Below, one piece after another: positions 41,844 through 50,574 of a DNA stretch of 64,000 nt (its first letter is position 1; the number at the start of each line of letters is the position of its first letter). The notes below the pieces were generated by a model. It was given only the letters and a program-made list of their open reading frames with translations, was not told the origin of the DNA and ran no database searches. Source of the DNA: Ralstonia sp. A12 (lineage in GTDB: Bacteria; Pseudomonadota; Gammaproteobacteria; Burkholderiales; Burkholderiaceae); the NCBI RefSeq assembly GCF_000801955.1, contig NZ_JSZO01000004.1, positions 1-64,000 of the forward strand. The letters are read 5' to 3'. The translations under genes and the position numbers were made by a program.

Positions 41844-43016
41844 TCAGTGATGCAGCAGCGGATAGATCGCCAGGCCGATCAGTGCCGCGCCCGCCACGAT
41901 CATCGGCTCCGAGAGCTTCTTGAACTTCACCAGCAGCACGATGGTCGCCAGCGCCAGCAAGACCGTTGGCACATCGACAATCGATCGCTTGGCCAGCACG
42001 ATCACTGCCCCCGTGATGGCGCCCACCGCTGCGGCCGTCACGCCATCGACAAATGCCAGGATCGCCGGCAGCTTGCCGTACTTCTTGAAGTACGGCGCCG
42101 GCAGGATGGTGAACAGGTAGCACGGCAGGAAGGTGCCGGCCGCCGCCACGCAAGCACCGGGAAACCCCGCGATCAGGTAGCCGATGAAGCCCACCGTGAT
42201 CACAACCGGGCCCGGCGTGATCATTGCCACGGCCACCGCATCGACAAACTGTTTCTCATTGAGCCAATGATGTTCGGTGACCACGCCGCCGTAGAGGAAC
42301 GGCACGATGGCCAGCCCCGAGCCGAACACGAACGCACCCGCCTTGGCGAAGAACACACCGATCTGCGACAGCAGCGGCCAGTCGATCATGCTCAGGATGC
42401 TGCTGCCTGCAGCAATCGGCGCTGCCGCCAGAGCGTTCACCTTGCCCTGGCGCACCCACTTGGGCGGTGCGCGCCAGAACAACACGAGCACCCCGGCTGC
42501 CAGGAACAGCCACGCCACCTCCGATTCGGTGATGACCGTCACTGCCGCCAGCACCAGATAGATGGCCCATAGCAACCGATCCTTGCCGACGCTCTTGGTG
42601 GTGAGCTTGCGCGCGCTGATGGCGATGATGCCGATCACGCAGGCGCCTACGCCGTAGAACACGGCCTGCATCCACACGAGCCCACCAAAGCGCACATAGG
42701 CCCAGCCCAGCGCTACCACCATCAGGAACGAGGGCAGCACGAACAGGATGCCGACCAGCGTGGCGCCCAGGATGCGGTAATGGACATAGCCGAGATAGAT
42801 CGCCAGTTGCGCAGCGAGTGGCCCCGGCGCCAGTTGTGCAAGTGCCAGGCCTTCCTTGTAATCGGCTTCAGTGATCCACTGGCGCGCATCCACCAGGTCG
42901 CGGCGCATATAGCCGGCCAGCGCAACCGGCCCGCCAAAACCCAGTGCACCGAGCCGCACGAAGTACAGCACCAGTTGCCACAGCGTGTAGGTGGGGCGTT
43001 CGTTGGCAGCGCTCAT
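41844..43016 (-). CDS. chrA: Chromate efflux transporter ChrA
   Basis: The 390-residue inner-membrane exporter expels chromate. It is a long-chain CHR protein with two homologous halves: FVRLGALGFGGPVAL and LAQLAPGPLAAQLAIYLG in the first, AGAFVFGSGLAIVPFLYGG and MITPGPVVITVGFIGY in the second. About ten helices are visible. It follows chrB after 20 bases and precedes the ChrB-C-domain gene after 20 bases. Confidence 0.95.
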   Translation of the reverse strand: MSAANERPTYTLWQLVLYFVRLGALGFGGPVALAGYMRRDLVDARQWITEADYKEGLALAQLAPGPLAAQLAIYLGYVHYRILGATLVGILFVLPSFLMVVALGWAYVRFGGLVWMQAVFYGVGACVIGIIAISARKLTTKSVGKDRLLWAIYLVLAAVTVITESEVAWLFLAAGVLVLFWRAPPKWVRQGKVNALAAAPIAAGSSILSMIDWPLLSQIGVFFAKAGAFVFGSGLAIVPFLYGGVVTEHHWLNEKQFVDAVAVAMITPGPVVITVGFIGYLIAGFPGACVAAAGTFLPCYLFTILPAPYFKKYGKLPAILAFVDGVTAAAVGAITGAVIVLAKRSIVDVPTVLLALATIVLLVKFKKLSEPMIVAGAALIGLAIYPLLHH

Positions 43017-43036
43017 GTCGGGTGCCTGCAGAGTGG

Positions 43037-43999
43037 TTACGGTTTCCGGCTGCCGGAGAAATGGACGTACAGCGAATCGAGCACGGTGCCGATGTCCGCC
43101 AGCAACGCATCGTCGTCGGCCAGCCGCTTGCGGGCACCGGCCAGAATGGCTTCAAAGCCGCCGGCTTCGGGGGGCGTCGATCCGCCCACGTCCAGCGCAT
43201 GCACCATGGCGCCGAGCCGCGCGAGCCCGTGGTTGTCATCCAGGCCAAAGCTGGTGAGCAGGACCTCGAACGACACACGCCCGTCGACGTGCGTAAAGGT
43301 CGCACCGTCGTAGTCGAAGCCCAGCGCATCGGCGGGGCAATCAGCGGGGTTTCCTAGCCAGAGGAAGCGCGCGTGCGGATCGATGAAGCGTTGGATCAGC
43401 CACGCGCTCGCCACCCGGTCTACCCACAGGTGTCGGCGCGTCGCCCATACGCGGCCCTGGTATTGCGCCGGGTCACGCCGTGGGATGTTGCCCGAGGTGG
43501 CATGTGGCTCGCCGGGTGACTGGGTGGCTTCGACAGCGGCCGCGAAATCGCGCCATTGCGCCGCCGCGCGCACGGCGGCTTCATTGGGAAAGAAGTCGAT
43601 CTGGCGGATGGCTTCGTAGGTGCGTGCATGGCGCCGCCGCAGACGGTTGCGTTCTGCCGCAGGCAGGTCGGGAAGCGTCTCGCGGGCTTTTGACAGTTCG
43701 GTCAGCCAGTCCGTGTAGTCGGGCGTGCGGTCGAACAGGGCGCGGTATGCGTCGTTGTCTGCGGCCTCATCGGCTTGCACGCGCAGCAGCCAGGCCTGGC
43801 CGTCCTCCTGCAGCGCCTCGTCGGCCAAGTTGCGTAGTTGCGTCGCCTGCTCCGCATGCGCGGGCAGCAGGTACGCCCCATCGCGCAAGGCGGCGCAGCC
43901 TAGCGCCTTGACGGCGCGCCAGATGCGCATGCGGGCGGTGGCGCCGGCCGTCGGCAGGCTGACGATCAGCAGGAGCCAGGAATGGGAGGAAGCGGTCAT
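43037..43999 (-). CDS. chrB: Chromate resistance regulator ChrB
   Basis: The 320-residue cytosolic protein senses chromate and controls the chr operon. The N-terminal half starts WLLLIVSLPTAGATARMRIWRAVKALGCAALRDGAYLLP; the C-terminal half has RRHLWVDRVASAWLIQRFIDPHARFLWL and GFDYDGATFTHVDGRVSFEVLL. First gene of chrB-chrA-chrB-C. A palindrome CTGTAG-N6-CTACAG lies 38 bases before its start. Confidence 0.92.
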   Translation of the reverse strand: MTASSHSWLLLIVSLPTAGATARMRIWRAVKALGCAALRDGAYLLPAHAEQATQLRNLADEALQEDGQAWLLRVQADEAADNDAYRALFDRTPDYTDWLTELSKARETLPDLPAAERNRLRRRHARTYEAIRQIDFFPNEAAVRAAAQWRDFAAAVEATQSPGEPHATSGNIPRRDPAQYQGRVWATRRHLWVDRVASAWLIQRFIDPHARFLWLGNPADCPADALGFDYDGATFTHVDGRVSFEVLLTSFGLDDNHGLARLGAMVHALDVGGSTPPEAGGFEAILAGARKRLADDDALLADIGTVLDSLYVHFSGSRKP

Positions 44000-44036
44000 G
44001 ACGGCAGCATAGGTGCCGGTAATGACCGCTGCAATG

Positions 44037-44054
44037 CTGTAGAGATCGCTACAG
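44037..44054. promoter_or_regulatory. Palindromic operator candidate for ChrB
   Basis: CTGTAG (44037-44042) and CTACAG (44049-44054) are perfect inverted repeats separated by six bases, directly upstream of chrB and downstream of rcnA. ChrB homologues are reported to bind dyad elements in front of their own operon. Confidence 0.55.
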
Positions 44055-44098
44055 AGAATGAGTGCCCTGTCCCCCGGCGCAGCGGGAGACGCGTGTAC

Positions 44099-45214
44099 TT
44101 ACGTCAACTGCATCACCCCCTGCACCCCCTGCCAGCCCACATACAGACCAACGAGCGCGATCAACCCACCCGAGAAATACGGCGCCTTGCGCGCGAACTC
44201 ACCAAAGCCGCTCCAGCGCCGCGACACGTGCTTCACGCTCAATGCTGCGAGCGCGCCTGAGGCCACCATCGTCAAGGCCAGGCCGATGCTGAAGCACAGC
44301 ACCAGCGCCGCACCCAGGGTGACCTTCTTGAGCTGCAGGCACAGCAGCAGCACGGTAATGGATGCTGGGCATGGCACCAGCCCGCCGGTCAGGCCGAACA
44401 TGATGATCTGGCCAGTGGTCACGTCGCGATTGGCGAAGCGGCGGCGGATGTCGTTGGCATGCGCGCGCTCGTGCGCATCTTGATAGTCACCGGAAGACAC
44501 ATCCAACCCACCGTGGTCATGCGCGGCATGCGCGTGGTCGTGCTCGACGAACTCGACGTCATAGTCATGCCGATGGTGCGCATGCCCAAGGGACAGGCGT
44601 GCCGTGAAGGCATGCGGCTCGGGAATGGTCTGCTCCGACTCCAGAAAACCATCGCGCTGCACGAAGCTGAAGGCTTGCTGGCTGCCGTCGGGCCGTTCGG
44701 TCACCACCTCCACTTGGTCGGCTGACCAGGCGTGGCCGTGCGTGCCCTCGCGCGTCAGCCGGAAGCGCGGCGGTACGCCATCTTCGAACACCTCCAGCCG
44801 AACGATGCCGTGGCCGGTGTCGATACGGTTGACCTCGTCATGGCCGTGATCGTGGTCATGGTCGTGCTCTGCGCGGGTGCTGCGCCATGTACGCCACATC
44901 ATCCACCCCGCCACCGCGACGATCAGCACAGCCGACGCCACCTGGAAGTACGGCTCGGTCGTCTCCGGATTCCAGTTGCGGCCGAAGTACAGCCCCGCCA
45001 TCGCCACCGCCCACACCACCGCGGTGTGCGACACCGTGGCCGACAGTCCCAGCAGCACCGCTTGCGAGAGCGTGCCCCGGATGGCGACGATGAACGCCGC
45101 CATCATCGTCTTGGAGTGCCCCGGCTCCAGGCCATGCAAGGCGCCAAGCAGGATGGCGCTGGGGACGAACAGCCAGGCATTGCCTTGCTGCAGAAGGGTG
45201 GCAAACGCGGTCAT
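44099..45214 (-). CDS. rcnA: Nickel/cobalt efflux protein RcnA
   Basis: The 371-residue inner-membrane exporter has about six helices. The first helices carry LLGALHGLEPGHSKTMMAAFIVAIRG, the NiCoT/RcnA signature, and GLTGGLVPCPASITVLLLCLQL starts the second half. The long central loop is very His/Asp-rich (EHDHDHDHGHDE near 115, and HDHGG-type clusters near 220), as expected for metal binding. It is divergent from rcnR, with an RcnR box between them. Confidence 0.94.
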   Translation of the reverse strand: MTAFATLLQQGNAWLFVPSAILLGALHGLEPGHSKTMMAAFIVAIRGTLSQAVLLGLSATVSHTAVVWAVAMAGLYFGRNWNPETTEPYFQVASAVLIVAVAGWMMWRTWRSTRAEHDHDHDHGHDEVNRIDTGHGIVRLEVFEDGVPPRFRLTREGTHGHAWSADQVEVVTERPDGSQQAFSFVQRDGFLESEQTIPEPHAFTARLSLGHAHHRHDYDVEFVEHDHAHAAHDHGGLDVSSGDYQDAHERAHANDIRRRFANRDVTTGQIIMFGLTGGLVPCPASITVLLLCLQLKKVTLGAALVLCFSIGLALTMVASGALAALSVKHVSRRWSGFGEFARKAPYFSGGLIALVGLYVGWQGVQGVMQLT

Positions 45215-45250
45215 AGGGGCAGCCGGTGGTGAATTCGATTGGACGAACTA

Positions 45251-45265
45251 TACTCCCCCCCAGTA
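45251..45265. promoter_or_regulatory. RcnR operator
   Basis: TACT, seven C, AGTA (45251-45265) equals the published RcnR recognition pattern TACT-G6-N-AGTA read on the opposite strand. It sits between the divergent rcnA and rcnR genes, 36 bases from the rcnA start and 49 from the rcnR start. Confidence 0.88.
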
Positions 45266-45314
45266 TATTGATGCTACCCTTTCGCGTCATTCAAACCACC
45301 CCAACCTCCGATTC

Positions 45315-45587
45315 ATGGCCCATACCATCCGCGACAAAGCCAAGCTGCTGGCGCGCGTACGGCGCATCCAGGGGCAGGCGACTGCGCTGGAAAAACAACT
45401 CGCCGAGGAGGGGGATTGCACGGCCATCCTGCAGCAGATCGCGGCCATTCGCGGCGCGGTCAACGGGTTGATGGCGGCTGTCCTCGAAGGCCACCTGATG
45501 GATCACGTGGTCAAGGAGCCCACCGAGGCGCAGCGTCAGGAGGACTTTGACGCCGTGATGCAGGTGATCAAGTCGTACCTGAAGTAA
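45315..45587 (+). CDS. rcnR: Ni/Co-sensing repressor RcnR
   Basis: The 90-residue all-helical repressor of the CsoR/RcnR family has the complete Ni/Co ligand set His3, Cys35, His60 and His64. This separates it from copper sensors (CsoR) and formaldehyde sensors (FrmR). It is divergent from rcnA and should release the operator at 45251-45265 when it binds nickel or cobalt. Confidence 0.93.
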   Translation: MAHTIRDKAKLLARVRRIQGQATALEKQLAEEGDCTAILQQIAAIRGAVNGLMAAVLEGHLMDHVVKEPTEAQRQEDFDAVMQVIKSYLK

Positions 45588-45968
45588 CGCGCACAGCGCT
45601 GCCTGATGCGGCTTGCGTTGCACCTGCAACCTCGCTAACCTGCTGCAACGCCATCGGCAAATTCTGATTCTTCGAATCCTCGTCTTCATGCCCCGACTTC
45701 CCGCCACCCTCCTCGCTGCCGGCCAACGCGCCCGCATGGAAGACGTGTGCGTGCAACCTGGGCCCTTCCCTCCGCTTTCCCCACCTGCGGCCCCTCCGGG
45801 CCAGGGCATGGTCGGCGCTCCGCCGCCGTGCCTGTTCGCTCGCGGCTGATTTCCGGCCGCTTCGTTTCCGGTTGACCTGATTCAGGCTCGGGCTTGTGCC
45901 CGAGGCGGGCGTGCGCGTTCGCGCCGCGCACACCGGAACCCGACATTCCTTTTCGACAGGTGAGTGGT
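45588..45968. other. 381-bp gene-free stretch with several hairpins
   Basis: I see no convincing gene; the open frame at 45613-45849 is Pro-rich and matches nothing I know. Short inverted repeats are visible: GATTC/GAATC (45666-45678), GGCCC/GGGCC (45789-45802), the palindrome CCTGATTCAGG (45876-45886) and CTCGGGC/GCCCGAG (45887-45904). The last two abut and lie just upstream of the DMT transporter gene, so they may be regulatory or a dispersed repeat. Confidence 0.5.
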
Positions 45969-46826
45969 ATGCGTTCCATACAAGCCGCGCTGGCAGGGTC
46001 CGGCGCGACGGTGTTGTTCGTGCTGCTGTGGAGCAGCGGTGCAATTTTTGCGGAGATCGGGGTGCAGCATGTCCCGGCGTTCGCGTTTCTGGTGGGGCGG
46101 TTTGCGCTGGCCTCTCTGGTGCTGGCGGGGTTGGGACTCTGGCGCGGGCGCTGGTGGCCCGTACCGGGCTCGCGGTTGAAGGTGGCGGGCACCGGTGCGT
46201 TGCTCACCGGCGGCTATTCGATCTGCTATCTGCTCTCGCTCGACCATGGGCTCACACCGGGGCTGCTGGCCACGGTGCTCGGCGTGCAGCCGGTGCTGAC
46301 CTTGTTGGCAACAGAACGGGCGTGGTCCATGCGGCGCATGGCGGGGCTCGTGCTGGCGTTGGGCGGGCTGGCGCTGGTTGTGGGCGGCGCCAATGCGCAG
46401 CAAGTGCCGATGGCTGGTCTCGCCTATGCGCTGGCCTCGCTCGCCAGCATGACAGTGGGCGCGATCTGGCAGAAGCGCCTGGGTCAGGCCCCCATTGACG
46501 TGCTACCGCTGCAGAACGCGGTGAGCCTGGTGCTGTGCACCGGCTTCGCCCTCACCCAACCGACCGCGTTCGTGCCCAGCGTGCCCGGCATCGCCGCGTT
46601 GCTGTGGATGGGCGTGGTGATGTCAGTGGGTGCGCAACTGCTGTTCTACCGGCTCATGCAACGCGGCAACCTCGTCAACGTGACGAGCCTGTTCTACCTC
46701 GTGCCGGTGGTGACCGCGCTGCTCGATGATGTGGTGCTCGGCCATCGCCTGTCGGTGGTGGCGATGGCGGGGATGGGGATGATTCTGTTGGGGTTGGCGG
46801 TGGTGTTTCGCGCCGCACAGCGGTAA
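45969..46826 (+). CDS. EamA/DMT-superfamily exporter
   Basis: The 285-residue inner-membrane protein has ten predicted helices in two EamA repeats (about 8-135 and 145-283). The start FVLLWSSGAIFAEIGVQHVPAFAFLVGRFAL is typical. It likely exports amino acids or other metabolites; the substrate is unknown. It stands alone, convergent with the CPBP protease. Confidence 0.85.
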   Translation: MRSIQAALAGSGATVLFVLLWSSGAIFAEIGVQHVPAFAFLVGRFALASLVLAGLGLWRGRWWPVPGSRLKVAGTGALLTGGYSICYLLSLDHGLTPGLLATVLGVQPVLTLLATERAWSMRRMAGLVLALGGLALVVGGANAQQVPMAGLAYALASLASMTVGAIWQKRLGQAPIDVLPLQNAVSLVLCTGFALTQPTAFVPSVPGIAALLWMGVVMSVGAQLLFYRLMQRGNLVNVTSLFYLVPVVTALLDDVVLGHRLSVVAMAGMGMILLGLAVVFRAAQR

Positions 46827-46863
46827 CGGCTGAGGTGCGGGCCGCTCGCAGCAGGCGGCCCGC

Positions 46864-47688
46864 TCAGGCTTGTGGCTCAGCGTCTGGCGCCGCACGGGGA
46901 GCGATGAGCTTGTAGAGCAGCCACGCACCGGCGCTGCCGCTGATGAGCGCAAACACACACCACGGTAGCGAGAGGCTGGGCGCCGTCAGCCATTCTCCTG
47001 GCGCAGATTGGTAGGCCAAGATTGTGCAACCCGTGTTGTAGAACCCGTGCACCAGAATGCACGGCAGCAGCGACCGCGTACGCTCATAGAGCTTGCCCAG
47101 GAGCAGGCCGGTCAGGAACGCGCCCACAAACTGATACACGTTCAGATGCGCCAGCCCGAACACCGCTGCCGAGTGCACGATGGCGACCCCGGAGGGGTAC
47201 TGTTGCAGAAAGCTGCGCAGGATGACGCCGCGAAACAGCATCTCTTCGACGATGGGCGCAACCAGGCACACCAGCACGATCGAACCTAGCCCGCTGGTGA
47301 CCATGCGTTGCATGCTGTCGCTCATCGACTGGCTCATCGGAAAGAAGTGCACTACCACGATCTGCACCAGCGACTCGATCAGCAACAGCCCCGGTGTCAG
47401 CAGCAGGATCGGCGCGGTCAACAAGCCCAGCGTGGCGCCCCACGAGTGCGCACTCTCATGAAAGAGCTCGCGGTAGGTGCGTTTGGCGTGGTGCAGCAGC
47501 ACGGTGAAGACCAGCCCGCAAGCCAGCACGCGCCCGATGCTCTGAATGGCGACGGGCTCAAGCCCCGCGTCTCGGCCGAACTTCCAAATGATCGCATCCA
47601 TGACGTACTCCAGGAAATAGAGCACCAGGATGATGAGGAACGCTTCCAGCAGATTCGGAAAGTGATAGCGGTGCTGTGTGGGCGGCAT
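46864..47688 (-). CDS. CPBP-family intramembrane metalloprotease
   Basis: The 274-residue membrane protein has about eight helices and carries the Abi/CPBP catalytic motifs EEMLFRG, FGLAHLNVYQF and HGFYN, which supply Glu and His metal ligands in the membrane. Family members include CAAX-processing and bacteriocin self-immunity proteases. No bacteriocin gene is near, so its substrate is unknown. Confidence 0.85.
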   Translation of the reverse strand: MPPTQHRYHFPNLLEAFLIILVLYFLEYVMDAIIWKFGRDAGLEPVAIQSIGRVLACGLVFTVLLHHAKRTYRELFHESAHSWGATLGLLTAPILLLTPGLLLIESLVQIVVVHFFPMSQSMSDSMQRMVTSGLGSIVLVCLVAPIVEEMLFRGVILRSFLQQYPSGVAIVHSAAVFGLAHLNVYQFVGAFLTGLLLGKLYERTRSLLPCILVHGFYNTGCTILAYQSAPGEWLTAPSLSLPWCVFALISGSAGAWLLYKLIAPRAAPDAEPQA

Positions 47689-47775
47689 CTGGGCGATGGG
47701 GCAAACGGCAGGCTGGAAAGCCGCCGATCATCGCACGAGGTGCTTGCCGTGGCATGACTGCCGAAGTGGGGTGTG

Positions 47776-49119
47776 CTATCGCGCCAACGGCAGCCGCACC
47801 GTCACCCGCAGCCCACCCGTGACGCTGCTCGCGTCTTCCAGCACCACCTCCCCACCCAGCCGCTGCACCACCGTGCTGACAATCGACAGCCCGAGCCCCG
47901 AGCCAGTCGCCTCATTGCCCAGCACACGGTAGAACGGGTCGAACACGCGTGTGCGTTCCTCGGCGGGGATGCCGGGGCCGCTGTCCTGCACGGCAATCGA
48001 GACCACACGTGCCGCGGTCGCGATCGACAGGTCGATACTGCCGCCGACCGGCGTGTAGCGGATGGCGTTGTCCACCAGGTTGCGCACCACGACAAAGAGG
48101 TCGAGTTCGTTGGCATGCACGTGGGCATCGGCCTCGGTAGTGACGCCCAGGTCCAGCCGCTTGGCTTCGGCCAGCGGCATCAGATCTTCGAGCACGCTGC
48201 GGAAGATGCGCTGGACCGAGACCGTGCTCTCCGGCACACCGGTAGCCTCCTGCGCGCGGGCCAGCGTGAGCAACTGTTCAAGCAACCCGCGGCTGCGCTC
48301 GATGCCTTGGCGCAGCGTGGCCAGACGTTCATGCGCGTCGGCAGACATGGAGGCCTGTCCCAGCCGTTCGGCCTGCAACGACAGCGCAGTGAGCGGCGTG
48401 CGCAGCTCGTGCGCGGCATCGGCCACGAAGCGGTGCTGCGCTTCCATCGATTGCCCCACGCGCGCCAGCAGCCGGTTGATGGCGACCACGAAGGGGCGAA
48501 CCTCCTCGGGTACAGCCTCGGGCGCAATGGCGTGCAGTTGGCGCTCGTCGCGCTGGTCCACCTCATGTGCAAGGCGCTTGATGGGTGCGAACATTTTGCG
48601 CAGCACGTCGGCCACGGCCAGCAGCAGGATCGGCGCGAGGATCAGGAACGGCATCAGCGTGCGGATGGCGCTGTCGCGTGCGGTCTCGTCGCGCACGGCG
48701 GTTTCCTGCGCCACGGCAATGCGCTGGCCGTCGGACAGCGTGCGTACCCACACGCGGTAGTCGCGCTTGCCGGCACGCGCGGTCTGCATGCCGTCGACCA
48801 ATGTGGGTGGGAACGCCAGGCGCGGTGCGGGTGTGCCGGGTGCCACCGTGCCGTCAGGGCCCGGCAGCAGTTGCACGATCACGCGCGCTTCCTGATCGGA
48901 AACGGGCGGTGCGTTTTCAGGATTCGTAGGTGGCGCGGGCAGATGCTCGGGGTCGAACATCGCGCCCACCTGGCGCAGCACGTCGTCCTGCAGTTCATGC
49001 GCCTCGCTAAAGGCGGAGACGAACGCAAAGCCACCCGCCAGCACGGCCACGCCGATGATGATGATCGACAACCACAGCGACAGCCGTCGCTGCACGGACG
49101 TTGCCGAGTCGGCCCTCAT
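47776..49119 (-). CDS. Sensor histidine kinase (QseC/PmrB-like)
   Basis: The 447-residue inner-membrane kinase has transmembrane helices at about 12-35 and 158-180 enclosing a Pro-rich periplasmic sensor. It also has a HisKA box HRFVADAAHELRTPLTAL and a HATPase domain with NLVDNAIRYT, DSGPGIPAE and GSGLGLSIV. The ATG at 49119 overlaps the response-regulator stop as ATGA, so the two are translationally coupled. It is encoded downstream of the regulator and of two tandem COG4705 membrane proteins. Confidence 0.9.
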   Translation of the reverse strand: MRADSATSVQRRLSLWLSIIIIGVAVLAGGFAFVSAFSEAHELQDDVLRQVGAMFDPEHLPAPPTNPENAPPVSDQEARVIVQLLPGPDGTVAPGTPAPRLAFPPTLVDGMQTARAGKRDYRVWVRTLSDGQRIAVAQETAVRDETARDSAIRTLMPFLILAPILLLAVADVLRKMFAPIKRLAHEVDQRDERQLHAIAPEAVPEEVRPFVVAINRLLARVGQSMEAQHRFVADAAHELRTPLTALSLQAERLGQASMSADAHERLATLRQGIERSRGLLEQLLTLARAQEATGVPESTVSVQRIFRSVLEDLMPLAEAKRLDLGVTTEADAHVHANELDLFVVVRNLVDNAIRYTPVGGSIDLSIATAARVVSIAVQDSGPGIPAEERTRVFDPFYRVLGNEATGSGLGLSIVSTVVQRLGGEVVLEDASSVTGGLRVTVRLPLAR

Positions 49120-49781
49120 CCACCCTTGGACACCATCCATCCCACGCCCCTGATGTTCTTGATGGCCTCCGCGCCGAGCTTCTTGCGCAGCGCATGGATG
49201 AGGAATTCGACCGCGTTGCTCGCCACCTCATGGCCCCAGCCGTAGATCCGCTCTTCCAGCTCGGTGCGCGAGAGGATGGCGCCCGGGCGCAGCATGAGCG
49301 CCTGCAGCAGTGCGAACTCGCGTGCCGACAGGCGCACCGGTTCGCCATCGCCCATGCGGGCCTCGTGCGCGGCCGGGTCGAGCGTGAGCCTGCCGTTGGT
49401 CAGCACCGGGCTGGCGGCCCCGCCCTTGCGGCGCAGCACCGCGCGCATGCGGGCGAGCAGTTCGACCATTTCGAAGGGCTTGAGGATGTAGTCATCCGCG
49501 CCGCCGTCCAGGCCGCGCACGCGCTCGTTCACGGCATCCCGTGCGGTCAGGATCAGCACCGGCACCGGGTTGTCGCGGGCACGCAGCGCACTGAGCACGG
49601 CGTGGCCATCCTTGCCCGGCAGGCCGAGGTCGAGCAGCAGCACGTCGTAGTGTTGATGCGCGGCCACGTCCAGCGCGGTCTGGCCGTTGCGCACCCAGTC
49701 CACCGCATAGGCGGCGTCGCGCAGCGCGGCATCCACGGCCGCGCCGATCATTGGGTCGTCTTCAACGAGGAGGACTCGCAT
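49116..49781 (-). CDS. OmpR-family response regulator (QseB/PmrA-like)
   Basis: The 221-residue response regulator has phospho-accepting D51 (VLLLDLGLPGKDGH), conserved Lys in LKPFEMVELL, and an OmpR winged helix (LSAREFALLQALMLRPGAILSRTELEERIYGW). Its start lies 18 bases after the upstream COG4705 gene. All four genes (two COG4705, regulator, kinase) are therefore probably one transcript, which ties the unknown membrane proteins to this signalling pair. Confidence 0.9.
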   Translation of the reverse strand: MRVLLVEDDPMIGAAVDAALRDAAYAVDWVRNGQTALDVAAHQHYDVLLLDLGLPGKDGHAVLSALRARDNPVPVLILTARDAVNERVRGLDGGADDYILKPFEMVELLARMRAVLRRKGGAASPVLTNGRLTLDPAAHEARMGDGEPVRLSAREFALLQALMLRPGAILSRTELEERIYGWGHEVASNAVEFLIHALRKKLGAEAIKNIRGVGWMVSKGG

Positions 49782-49799
49782 TCAGGTTCTGGTGATGGC

Positions 49800-50564
49800 T
49801 CAAGCCGATTGCATGGCACCGCGCCGCGCCTGCCAGCTCGTATAGCCGATGGTGAAGAGCAGGATCGCCAGCAGCACCGCCGATGCGCCCGCCGTGCCCA
49901 GGTTCATGCCGCCCGCGCTGATGGGCTTGGTCAGCAGATCACCGCCCGTGGCGCCCAGCGGCCGTGTCAGCACAAAGGCCATCCAGAACAGCGCCACGCG
50001 CGAGATGCCGGTCAGATAATACGCCGCCACGATCAGCGCGATCACGCCGGCAATGAGCAGCGCCCCACCCGCAAAACCCAGCCCCGACGAATCCGCCAGG
50101 AAGTCGCCCAACGCCGTCCCCAGCGTGTTGGACACCAGGATGGCGCCCCAGTACAGCAGCTCCTGCTTGCCGGTGCGCACCTGCGCGATCGACAGCGATT
50201 TCTGCGTGAGCTTCCAGTACACGAGCACCGCGCACAGCAGGCTGGCCAGGATGGTCGAGCCCGTGGCATAGCCCAGGCCTAGCGTGCGGTCCATGAAGTC
50301 CGATAGCGTGGTGCCGGCGGTACTGGTCGAGAGGATCACGCCCCAGTACAGCAGCGGGTGATACGCCTTGCTGCGCAACTGCGCGCCCAGCGTGACGAGG
50401 AAGATGCCGATCAGCAGGACGGAGCTGGCGGCATAGCCCACCTTGAGCGTCATCGACAGCAGGTCGCCGGCGGTTTCGCCCAGGGTGGTGGCGCAGATCT
50501 TCATGATCCAGAACGCCAGCGTGATCTCGGGCAGTTTGCTGGGGAGGGTGCGGGAGGTGGTCAT
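49800..50564 (-). CDS. COG4705 membrane protein, conserved copy
   Basis: The 254-residue inner-membrane protein, about eight helices, is built of four similar units. Each has an aromatic-led helix, small polar residues and an acidic motif: FWIMKICATTLGETAGDLLS, LYWGVILSTSTAGTTLSDFM, LYWGAILVSNTLGTALGDFL and FWMAFVLTRPLGATGGDLLT. The repeated T-x-G-x3-(G/S)-D motif facing the membrane suggests ion or metal handling, but the function is unknown. The ATG at 50564 has AAGGAC upstream. It lies ten bases after the related gene at 50575 and 18 bases before the response regulator. Confidence 0.82.
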   Translation of the reverse strand: MTTSRTLPSKLPEITLAFWIMKICATTLGETAGDLLSMTLKVGYAASSVLLIGIFLVTLGAQLRSKAYHPLLYWGVILSTSTAGTTLSDFMDRTLGLGYATGSTILASLLCAVLVYWKLTQKSLSIAQVRTGKQELLYWGAILVSNTLGTALGDFLADSSGLGFAGGALLIAGVIALIVAAYYLTGISRVALFWMAFVLTRPLGATGGDLLTKPISAGGMNLGTAGASAVLLAILLFTIGYTSWQARRGAMQSA

Positions 50565-50574
50565 GCGGGTGTCC

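Noticed and set aside
45613-45849. 78-codon open frame between rcnR and the DMT exporter
   Set aside because: Pro-rich low-complexity product, no ribosome site, and it overlaps several inverted repeats.
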